From Hyphomicrobiaceae bacterium (GTDB taxonomy: Bacteria > Pseudomonadota > Alphaproteobacteria > Rhizobiales > Hyphomicrobiaceae), in the NCBI GenBank assembly GCA_017353825.1, contig JAFMSC010000072.1:1238-12677 (forward strand): a DNA stretch of 11,440 nucleotides, written 5' to 3'. The first letter of the stretch is position 1, and each line of letters starts with the position of its first letter. The translations under genes and the position numbers were made by a program. Under the pieces are notes generated by a model. It saw only the letters and a program-made list of their open reading frames with translations, ran no database searches and was not told where the DNA came from. Shown here piece after piece: positions 5,430 through 11,440 of the stretch.

Positions 5430-7076
5430 TTACGACGCGCGGCCGCCCTGATAGCAGCTCCACAACTCAATGGGGACGTCGCTCTCGTCCCACACGCCGA
5501 CCAGGATGCCCTTCAGCTGGGACTTGCCGCGCGCGGCCGCGATCTCGGCGTCGGAGCGGGTGGTGCGCTGTGATAGGCGCAGGCCCCAATCGGCCAGCTC
5601 TGCCGAAAGACGGCGGCGCTCGTCCTCGTGGGCGGGGTCGGCGCCTAGGTCGGTGAGTTCCTGCGGGTCGTTGACGAGGTCAAAGAGCAGCGGGCGGTAG
5701 CGGGGCGCGTGCACATATTTCCAGCGCATGTCCGCCGCCATGAAAAGGCGCGCGTCGCGCGGCTCCACGCCGAGTTTCTCGGCCACCGGCAGCATGGCAT
5801 AGTCGTACTCGCTGAAGACGGAGCGCCGCCATAGAGCCGGCGCGCGGCCGTGGAGGAACGGAACCAACGACCGGCCCTCGAGCCGGTGCGACTGCGCGCG
5901 CCAGTCGGCACCGAGCGCCTCCAGGAAGGTGGGCACCAGGTCGATGGCCTCGACGAGCGCGTCGCACGCCGTGCCACGGGTTGCGTCGGCCTCCGGCGAC
6001 GGGTCGCAGACGATGAGAGGGATCTTGGCGGACGGGTCGTGGAACAGGTCCTTCTCGCCAAGCCAATGGTCGCCCAGGTAATCGCCGTGGTCGGAGGTGA
6101 AGACGATAAGCGTGTTGGCGAGCAGCCCGCGTGCCTCCATGAACTGGAATAGCAGGCCGAGCTGGTCGTCGATCTGCTTGATGAGGCCCATATAGACGGG
6201 CACCACCTCGGCCCGCACCTGGTCGCGAGAGAAGACGCGGGCAACGCGCAGGTCCATGAACGCGCCGTAGACCGGGTGGGGATCGGCGCGCTCCGCTTCA
6301 CTGCGGACGGCCGGCAGAACGTGCGCGGCGCCGTACATGGCGTTGTAGGGTGCCGGAGCGATATAGGGCCAGTGCGGCTTGATGTAGGACAGGTGCAGGC
6401 ACCAGGGCGTGTTGCTGTCGGAGCCCATGAACTCCATGGCCCGGCGCGTCATGTAGGGCGTCTCGGAGTCCTCCTCGGCCACGCGCGCGGGCTTGCGGGC
6501 GTGGCGCATTGCCCAAGCCGAGACCAGCGAACCGTCCTCGGCCTCGGCGGCGTTGGCCCAGTCGTGCCAGGGGTTGTCGCCAGGGTAGCCCTTGTCGTTG
6601 AGGTAGCGGTTGTAGCGTGGGATTTGCGGGTCGTAGCGCCCGGCCGGCCCTACCGCATGCAGGCCGTCATCGCGCTCGTAGGGGTCGAAGCCGCACTCCG
6701 ACACGCGCACGCCGATGAGGGACCGGGGGTCAATGCCAAGGCGTTCCATCCCCTCCCAATCAGCACGCATATGGGTCTTGCCGACCAGGACAGTCTTTAC
6801 CCCTAAGGGGCGCAGGTAGTCGCCCAGGGTCATTTCGCCGACCTTGAGCGGAACGCCGTTCCAGGTGGCGCCGTGCGAGGCCACGTAGCGGCCGGTGTAG
6901 AAGCTCATGCGCGAGGGCCCGCACACGGGAGACTGCACGTAGGCCCGGGTGAAGCGCACGCCGCGCGCGGCGAGCGCGTCGATGTTGGGCGTGGCAAGGT
7001 GGGGGTGGCCGGCGCAGGACAGGTAGTCCCAGCGCAGCTGGTCGCACATGATGAAGAGGAGGTTGCGGGCCGTCAC
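5430..7076 (-). CDS. type I sulfatase / phosphonate monoester hydrolase-like enzyme
   Basis: This alkaline-phosphatase-superfamily hydrolase of 548 residues should use a formylglycine nucleophile made from C52 in SPVCGPSRMSFYTGR, a clean C-x-P-S-R motif. Other active-site elements are in place: metal ligands D12 (IMCDQ), D329 and H330 (FTSDHGDYLGDH), K100 and H102 (VGKTH), H235 (IKPHWPY) and K342 (GEKDLFHDP). The layout resembles the phosphonate monoester hydrolase/phosphodiesterase branch (Rhizobium PMH, about 514 aa) as much as classic sulfatases. The substrate could therefore be a sulfate ester, phosphodiester or phosphonate ester. No signal peptide is present, so it is cytoplasmic. The start is a GTG at 7076 with GAGGA five bases upstream. 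It follows the glutamine-synthetase-like gene by 21 bases and is very likely in one operon with it. It needs a formylglycine-generating enzyme from elsewhere in the genome. Confidence 0.9.
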   Translation of the reverse strand: MTARNLLFIMCDQLRWDYLSCAGHPHLATPNIDALAARGVRFTRAYVQSPVCGPSRMSFYTGRYVASHGATWNGVPLKVGEMTLGDYLRPLGVKTVLVGKTHMRADWEGMERLGIDPRSLIGVRVSECGFDPYERDDGLHAVGPAGRYDPQIPRYNRYLNDKGYPGDNPWHDWANAAEAEDGSLVSAWAMRHARKPARVAEEDSETPYMTRRAMEFMGSDSNTPWCLHLSYIKPHWPYIAPAPYNAMYGAAHVLPAVRSEAERADPHPVYGAFMDLRVARVFSRDQVRAEVVPVYMGLIKQIDDQLGLLFQFMEARGLLANTLIVFTSDHGDYLGDHWLGEKDLFHDPSAKIPLIVCDPSPEADATRGTACDALVEAIDLVPTFLEALGADWRAQSHRLEGRSLVPFLHGRAPALWRRSVFSEYDYAMLPVAEKLGVEPRDARLFMAADMRWKYVHAPRYRPLLFDLVNDPQELTDLGADPAHEDERRRLSAELADWGLRLSQRTTRSDAEIAAARGKSQLKGILVGVWDESDVPIELWSCYQGGRAS

Positions 7077-7097
7077 GGAGGTCCTCGGACGCAGGGC

Positions 7098-8534
7098 TTA
7101 GAACATCTCGAAGTACTCGCGCTGCTCCCATTCCGTCACTTCGATCTGGAAGCGGGCGATCTCGGCCTCCTTGATGGTGAGGAGGTAGTCGACGAAGTCC
7201 GCACCAAGCGCCTCGCGGAAGAAGGCGTCGCCGCGCAGCGCCGCCACCGCCTCTGCCAGGTTCTTGGGCAGAAATTCCGCGTCGGCATCATAGGGCGTGT
7301 CCGCCGAGCGGCCGGGATCCAGGCGGCGCTCCAGGCCGTCTAGTCCTGCCAGCACCTGGCTTGCCATGTAGAGGTAGGGGTTGGCGGCGGGTTCGCCGAC
7401 GCGGTTTTCGATCCGCGTAGCCGGATCGCCAACGCCGCCCAGCACGCGCACCATGACGCCGCGGTTGTCGTGGCCCCAGATGGCGCGGTCTGGCGCCAGG
7501 GAGTGCGGGCGGAAGCGCTTGTAGCCGTTGAGCGTTGGCGTGGTGAACACGGCAGCGGCGCGGGCGTGTCTGAGGAGGCCGGCCAGGAAGTGGCGGCCGG
7601 TGTCGGAGAGCTGCTCCCCGTCCCGCGCCGGCGTGAAGGCGTTGGCGCCGGTTTTGCGGTCCTTCAGCGACTGGTGCAGGTGCCAACCTGACGACATGAC
7701 GTTGGGAATACGCGGCCGGCACATGAAGGTGGCATGCAGGCCGTGGCGCCGGCAGATCTGCTTCACCGCGCTGCGGAACAGCACCATGGCATCGGCAGGC
7801 TCCAGACCGGACTGCGCGCGAAGGGTGAACTCGCACTGGCTGGGACCGAACTCGCATTCCACCGAGCGCAGCGGCAGGCCAAGGGCCAAAAGATCGGTGC
7901 GGATCAGCTCCACCGCAGGCTCCAGCTGGTCGAAGCGCAGCTCGGAGAGATACTGGTAGCCCTGGGTGAGGATCGAGACCAGCGGCGGCTTGCCGGGCTG
8001 GCCCGACTCCTCGGGCCAAATGCGGTCGGATTCCAGCCGGAAGACATGGAACTCCACCTCCAGGCCAGCGACATAGTCAAATCCCGCTGCGGCCAGCCGC
8101 TCGAGCGCGCGCCGGTAGATGTGGCGCGTGGCATAGGGCACCGGCAGGCCGTCTGGGAGATAGACATCGGCCAGCAGCCAGCCGGTCTTGTGTGCCCAGG
8201 GCAGCACGCGAAAGGTCAACGGGTCCGGTACCATCACCACGTCGCCCGCCCCTTCGAAGGCCGCGATCCCGAACCCGCCGCCGGCACTCCACACAGGAAA
8301 TACCGTCCTGTTGGCCGTGTCCTTAGCAAACAGCGAGCTCGTGATGCTGACACCGGTGCGGAACGTTGCCGCCATCTCGCCCGCCGCTAGTGCTTTGCCC
8401 CGCAACAGCCCGTGCTGGTCTGGGAAGGCCACGCGCACCACCTCCAGCCCCTGCTCCTGGGTCAGGCGCAGGACGCCGGCCGCCGCCTCATTCTGCTCGG
8501 CTGACCAGAGAGCGAAGCGTTCAACGAAGCTCAT
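7098..8534 (-). CDS. glutamine synthetase family gamma-glutamyl-amide ligase
   Basis: A GS-fold ligase of 478 residues with both GS domains. The beta-grasp region (about 25-120) includes RVAFPDQHGLLRGK. The catalytic domain has GLEVEF (E159, E161), EFGPSQCEF (E228, E235), GWHLHQS (283-289), NGYKRFRP (336-343), WGHDNRGVMVRV and IENRVGEPAANPYL (375-388). The adenylylation tyrosine of classic GSI (KNLY) is replaced by alanine in KNLAEAV. That, together with divergence in the substrate region, suggests that it joins glutamate to an amine other than ammonia, as PuuA, GMAS and IpuC do; the amine is unknown. I chose the ATG at 8534. A TTG at 8564 would add ten residues and has no better ribosome site. 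It is the first gene of a pair with the sulfatase and diverges from the exported FGE-like gene. Confidence 0.88.
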   Translation of the reverse strand: MSFVERFALWSAEQNEAAAGVLRLTQEQGLEVVRVAFPDQHGLLRGKALAAGEMAATFRTGVSITSSLFAKDTANRTVFPVWSAGGGFGIAAFEGAGDVVMVPDPLTFRVLPWAHKTGWLLADVYLPDGLPVPYATRHIYRRALERLAAAGFDYVAGLEVEFHVFRLESDRIWPEESGQPGKPPLVSILTQGYQYLSELRFDQLEPAVELIRTDLLALGLPLRSVECEFGPSQCEFTLRAQSGLEPADAMVLFRSAVKQICRRHGLHATFMCRPRIPNVMSSGWHLHQSLKDRKTGANAFTPARDGEQLSDTGRHFLAGLLRHARAAAVFTTPTLNGYKRFRPHSLAPDRAIWGHDNRGVMVRVLGGVGDPATRIENRVGEPAANPYLYMASQVLAGLDGLERRLDPGRSADTPYDADAEFLPKNLAEAVAALRGDAFFREALGADFVDYLLTIKEAEIARFQIEVTEWEQREYFEMF

Positions 8535-8661
8535 GCGGTAAGGCTCAGACGGTTGATGGTTCAACCTACGCGCAGGGCGCGGCAGCGTCTATGTCTCCGT
8601 CGAGCCTGAAATTTACCCCGTGTTTGCCGTGTTTTTGTTGCAGCATGAAGCGCCTTCGGGC

Positions 8662-8694
8662 AGACGCAGCGAGGGGCACGCGGCGTCTTTTCTT
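8662..8694 (+). terminator. orphan intrinsic-terminator-like hairpin
   Basis: AGACGC (8662-8667) pairs with GCGTCT (8683-8688). A further GCG/CGC pair lies inside across one mismatch, leaving a 7-base loop, and TTTTCTT follows at 8688-8694. In + orientation this is a fair intrinsic terminator, but no + strand gene lies before it; the gene to the left is on the minus strand. A short GCC-TTCG-GGC hairpin precedes it at 8652-8661. It could end a small RNA or attenuate a leader of the FGE-like gene. No other feature is seen in 8535-8779. Confidence 0.4.
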
Positions 8695-8779
8695 GAGCGG
8701 CGCATGGCGCTAGAAAGACACCCGCCACAAGAGCATAGGCGACCGATTACCCCCGAATTGAGGACGGCACACGATCCCC

Positions 8780-9631
8780 ATGGTTCGCGCTGGAGTAGTG
8801 TTGGTATCGTTGGTGCTTCTGTCGTCTCACGCCCAAGCCCAGGGCAAGCGAACGGACGCGTCGGGCGAGGGCGCACGGTCGTTGCGCGACTGTGGCGGCT
8901 GCCCGGAGATGGTCGTCGTGCCCGCCGGCGAGTTCCTGATGGGTTCGCCGGAGAGTGAGGTGGGCCGCAGCAGCAACGAGGGCCCCCAGCACAAGGTGAC
9001 GATGCGCTCTTTCGCCATGGGCAAGTACGAAGTGACCTTTGCCGAATGGGATGCCTGCGTTGCCGAAGGGGGCTGCAAGCACAAGCCCAGCGACGAGGGC
9101 TGGGGCCGCGGCCGGCGGCCGGCGATCAACGTTTCCTGGCGTGATGCAACGGAATTCGCCGCGTGGCTTGCGCGCAAGACCGGCAAGCCCTACCGGCTGC
9201 CCACGGAGGCGGAATGGGAGTACGCGGCACGCGGCATCACCGACGCCTCGGCGCCGCATCCGCCGTTCTCGACGGGCGCCACAATCAACTACCAGCAGGC
9301 CAACTACGATGCGAATTTCGTCTACGGTGGCGGTAAGATGGGGATCTTCCGCCAGAGGACCGTCGAGGTTGGCACCTTCCGGCGCAACGCGTTCGGGCTG
9401 CACGACATGCACGGCAACGTATGGGAATGGGTGCAGGACTGCTACCACGACAGCTACCAGGGTGCGCCCACCGACGGGTCGGCCGTGGTAGGGGGCGACT
9501 GCAGCCTGCGCATCCTGCGCGGCGGGTCGTGGAACTATTTCCCCCAGCTTCTGCGTTCAGCCTATCGCTATGCGACGGCTCCCGAAGTCCGTCTCGACAT
9601 GGTAGGCCTGCGCGTGGCGCGCTCACTCTAG
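8780..9631 (+). CDS. exported FGE/SUMF1-fold protein lacking the catalytic cysteines
   Basis: The product has 283 residues. Residues 1-20 form a signal peptide (hydrophobic VVLVSLVLLSS, then AQA before the likely cut at 20/21). From about 42 onward it is an FGE-sulfatase (SUMF1/EgtB/PvdO) domain: MVVVPAGEFLMGSP, KYEVTFAEWDACV, PAINVSWRDATEFAAWL, YRLPTEAEWEYAARG, FGLHDMHGNVWEWVQD, ILRGGSWNY and a final VGLRVARSL. True FGEs carry two copper-binding cysteines after the GGS motif; here those positions are Y253 and L258. It is therefore not expected to make formylglycine. Six cysteines (38, 41, 93, 99, 221, 241) could form disulfides in the periplasm. The ATG at 8780 has GAGGAC about 13 bases upstream. 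It is followed after 51 bases by the L,D-transpeptidase, and the two probably share a transcript and act at the envelope. The true activity is unknown. Confidence 0.88.
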   Translation: MVRAGVVLVSLVLLSSHAQAQGKRTDASGEGARSLRDCGGCPEMVVVPAGEFLMGSPESEVGRSSNEGPQHKVTMRSFAMGKYEVTFAEWDACVAEGGCKHKPSDEGWGRGRRPAINVSWRDATEFAAWLARKTGKPYRLPTEAEWEYAARGITDASAPHPPFSTGATINYQQANYDANFVYGGGKMGIFRQRTVEVGTFRRNAFGLHDMHGNVWEWVQDCYHDSYQGAPTDGSAVVGGDCSLRILRGGSWNYFPQLLRSAYRYATAPEVRLDMVGLRVARSL

Positions 9632-9682
9632 CCTCCACGGGTCCATTCACGGTTCCACTCAGGTCGATTCAAGGAGCTTGCC

Positions 9683-11362
9683 GTGTCGTCGAAGCTGCAG
9701 TGCAAGATGGCTCCCCGATTTCGCTGGTGGAAACAGGGTGCGGGCAGGGCCGGCGCATGGCTGATCGGCGCCGGGGGGCTGGCGGCAGGTTTGGTGGCGC
9801 TGAGCATGGAGGCGGGCCACGCCCAGGGCGGTCGGGGAAGGTCCGACCCGGCGGGCAAGCCGATCTTGGCGGTCGTGTCGCTCAGCGACCAGCGCGTGTC
9901 GATCTACACCTCTGAGGGCAAGATCCTGGAGGCGCCGGTGTCGACCGGCCAAACCGGCTACGAGACGCCGGCCGGCATTTTCACCATCGTGCAGAAGGAG
10001 GAGGACCACTACTCCAATCTCTATGAGGACGGCGAGATGCCGTTCATGGAGCGAATCACCTGGACCGGCATCGCGCTGCACGCGGGCAACCTGCCCGGCC
10101 ATCCCGCCTCGCACGGCTGCGTGCGGATGCCCATGGCGTTTGCCCAGCAACTCTACGGGATGACCGACCTTGGCATGCGGGTGCTGATCGTGCGCGAGGA
10201 CATGCGGCCAAGCGATATCGCCCGGCCGGCCATGTTCAGACCCAAGCCGGTACCTCGGGAGCTGGTGGTGGCGGCGCAGCGCAGCACCAAACTTGCCGCC
10301 CTTACATCGGGGGGCGACTTCGTGCCGGGCTCGGCCGCCCACATACAACTCCTGCAGTGGGCCGCCGCGGAGAGGATCGCGGAGCTGGAGGCGGCGGTGA
10401 GGCAGCAGCGCACTACGCGCACGACCGCCGCCCGGAGCGCCTCGGAAGCGGTGGCTGCTGGGCGGGTGGTGCGGTCGCTGGAGGCGGATCTCTCCAGGGC
10501 GGAAAGCGCGCTCAAGGATGCCGACGGGCGGCTCGAGAAGGTCACCGCACCAGATACCGGGCAGCAGGAGGATGCCGCCAGGGCGAAGGCGCAGGCCAAG
10601 TTCGAAGAGCTGCAAGGCACGCTGCAGGCCGCCAAGGCGAAGGCGGCGGCCAGGGTCGAGGAGCTTCAGGCCAAGCTGAAGGCTGCCAGAGTACAGGAGG
10701 AGGCCAGGCGCGAGGCGGCGCAGCGCGCCGAGGAGGAGGCGAAGGGCGCCGCGGAGGCCAAGGACCGCGCCACCCAGGCAGCCCAGGAGGCGAAGCTCAG
10801 GACGTTTCCGGTCTCGGTGTTCGTCAGCCGCAAGATGCAGCGCCTCTATGTACGCAAGGGCAACATGCCCGTATTCGAGGCGCCCGTGACGATCCGTGAC
10901 CCGCAGGCACCCATCGGCACCTTCGTCTTCACCTCCATCGACCCAGGCACGGCGGGCGAGATGCGCTGGAACGTGGTGGCCATGTACCGCAACCCGACGA
11001 ACATCGAGCCGGCGTCCAACGTCCAGCCCCGCCGCGGCGCGCGCAATCCGCCGACGCCTACCGACGTCGGGGCGGCCGCCGCGGCGCTCAACCGGATCGC
11101 GCCGACGCAGGAGGCGCTCGATGTCATCTCCGAGGTCGTGCTGCCCGGCTCGTCCCTTATTATCTCCGACGAGGGCCCCAGCCACGAGACGGGCAAGGAT
11201 ACGGACTTCGTGGTGGTGATGAGCGACGATCCGCAGGGCGCTTTGAAGATCCGCCAGCGCGAGCCGGGGCTGATGGATGGGTTCGACAACTGGCCACCTT
11301 GGGCCCGCGGCTCATCGGGCAAATCGCCCTTCGGCGACTCGTTCCCCATGTGGAAATGGTGA
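9683..11362 (+). CDS. L,D-transpeptidase with coiled coil and second, degenerate YkuD-like domain
   Basis: The product has 559 residues. A basic N-terminus and a hydrophobic stretch (about 23-41, WLIGAGGLAAGLVALSM) followed by GHAQ at 45-48 form a signal peptide or anchor. The YkuD domain (about 61-171) has LSDQRVSIYTSEGK, GYETPAGIFTI and the catalytic pattern ALHAGN...ASHGCVRM, with H133, S144, H145 and nucleophile C147. Such enzymes make 3-3 peptidoglycan cross-links or attach proteins to peptidoglycan. Residues about 225-372 are Ala/Glu/Lys/Arg-rich heptads, a long coiled coil. A second YkuD-like region (about 374-520: FPVSVFVSRKMQRLYVRKG, IGTFVFTSID, LIISDEG, DTDFVVVM) lacks any H-G-C motif and is probably non-catalytic. 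The start is a GTG at 9683 with AAGGAG seven bases before it. The tail FGDSFPMWKW ends the protein. It probably acts in the periplasm. Confidence 0.92.
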   Translation: MSSKLQCKMAPRFRWWKQGAGRAGAWLIGAGGLAAGLVALSMEAGHAQGGRGRSDPAGKPILAVVSLSDQRVSIYTSEGKILEAPVSTGQTGYETPAGIFTIVQKEEDHYSNLYEDGEMPFMERITWTGIALHAGNLPGHPASHGCVRMPMAFAQQLYGMTDLGMRVLIVREDMRPSDIARPAMFRPKPVPRELVVAAQRSTKLAALTSGGDFVPGSAAHIQLLQWAAAERIAELEAAVRQQRTTRTTAARSASEAVAAGRVVRSLEADLSRAESALKDADGRLEKVTAPDTGQQEDAARAKAQAKFEELQGTLQAAKAKAAARVEELQAKLKAARVQEEARREAAQRAEEEAKGAAEAKDRATQAAQEAKLRTFPVSVFVSRKMQRLYVRKGNMPVFEAPVTIRDPQAPIGTFVFTSIDPGTAGEMRWNVVAMYRNPTNIEPASNVQPRRGARNPPTPTDVGAAAAALNRIAPTQEALDVISEVVLPGSSLIISDEGPSHETGKDTDFVVVMSDDPQGALKIRQREPGLMDGFDNWPPWARGSSGKSPFGDSFPMWKW

Positions 11363-11440
11363 GGTCTTTACTCCGCGCACGCTTGTCATATCGGCCCTGG
11401 GCGAAGCGCGAGGGCTGGGACCCGGGGGCCAGGGACAAAG

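Noticed and set aside
8780..9631. Formylglycine-generating enzyme that activates the nearby sulfatase
   Set aside because: The two catalytic cysteines are missing and the protein is exported, whereas the sulfatase has no signal peptide.
9659..11185. 508-aa antisense frame to the L,D-transpeptidase
   Set aside because: It is a codon-position shadow of the Ala/Glu/Lys-rich coiled-coil gene; the + frame has the SHGC active site and a signal peptide.
11363..11440. Possible intergenic palindrome or new gene at the right edge
   Set aside because: G+C-rich partial palindromes (around GGCCCTGGGC and CCCGGGGGCC) are present but there is too little sequence, and the minus-strand frame covering it lacks motifs.

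Overview
The window is G+C-rich DNA with dense gene packing, short intergenic gaps, and several GTG starts. The gene set points to an alphaproteobacterium, probably of the Hyphomicrobiales. The main indicators are an ATP12-type F1-ATPase chaperone close to an RluA-family pseudouridine synthase, a QueC of the alphaproteobacterial type, and a YkuD/coiled-coil L,D-transpeptidase. The assignment comes from recalled family features, not from a search. No tRNA, rRNA, CRISPR array, intact insertion sequence or phage gene was seen.

Left part (1-1960). The tail of an alpha/beta hydrolase (+) faces a small two-helix membrane protein (-). A matching hairpin lies at the stop codon of each gene, and the pair looks like two copies of one REP-type element. 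On the minus strand, queC (7-cyano-7-deazaguanine synthase, queuosine pathway) overlaps a conserved 83-aa protein. Immediately after that comes a decayed DUF4440/SnoaL-like gene with an early amber codon and at least two frameshifts.

Middle (1961-5405). A roughly 370-base gap separates queC from a two-domain NIPSNAP protein (+). An RluA-family pseudouridine synthase (+) follows. Then comes a 541-base gap with T-rich direct repeats and no convincing gene, and then the ATP12 chaperone (+). I recall a HAD-type hydrolase gene between the last two in related bacteria; none is visible here.

Right part (5430-11362). A minus-strand pair encodes a glutamine-synthetase-family ligase followed after 21 bases by a type I sulfatase/phosphonate monoester hydrolase with a CGPSR formylglycine motif. 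Divergent from it are two exported envelope proteins. The first is an FGE/SUMF1-fold protein that lacks the two catalytic cysteines of true formylglycine-generating enzymes. The second is an L,D-transpeptidase with a catalytic YkuD domain, a long coiled coil and a second YkuD-like domain that has lost its active site. An orphan terminator-like hairpin lies in the divergent intergenic region.

Overall this is mostly ordinary chromosomal housekeeping and accessory-metabolism sequence. I found no clearly new multi-gene system. The items most worth a second look are the DUF4440 pseudogene, the hairpin pair, the ligase/sulfatase pair, and the cysteine-less FGE-like protein beside the degenerate-YkuD transpeptidase.
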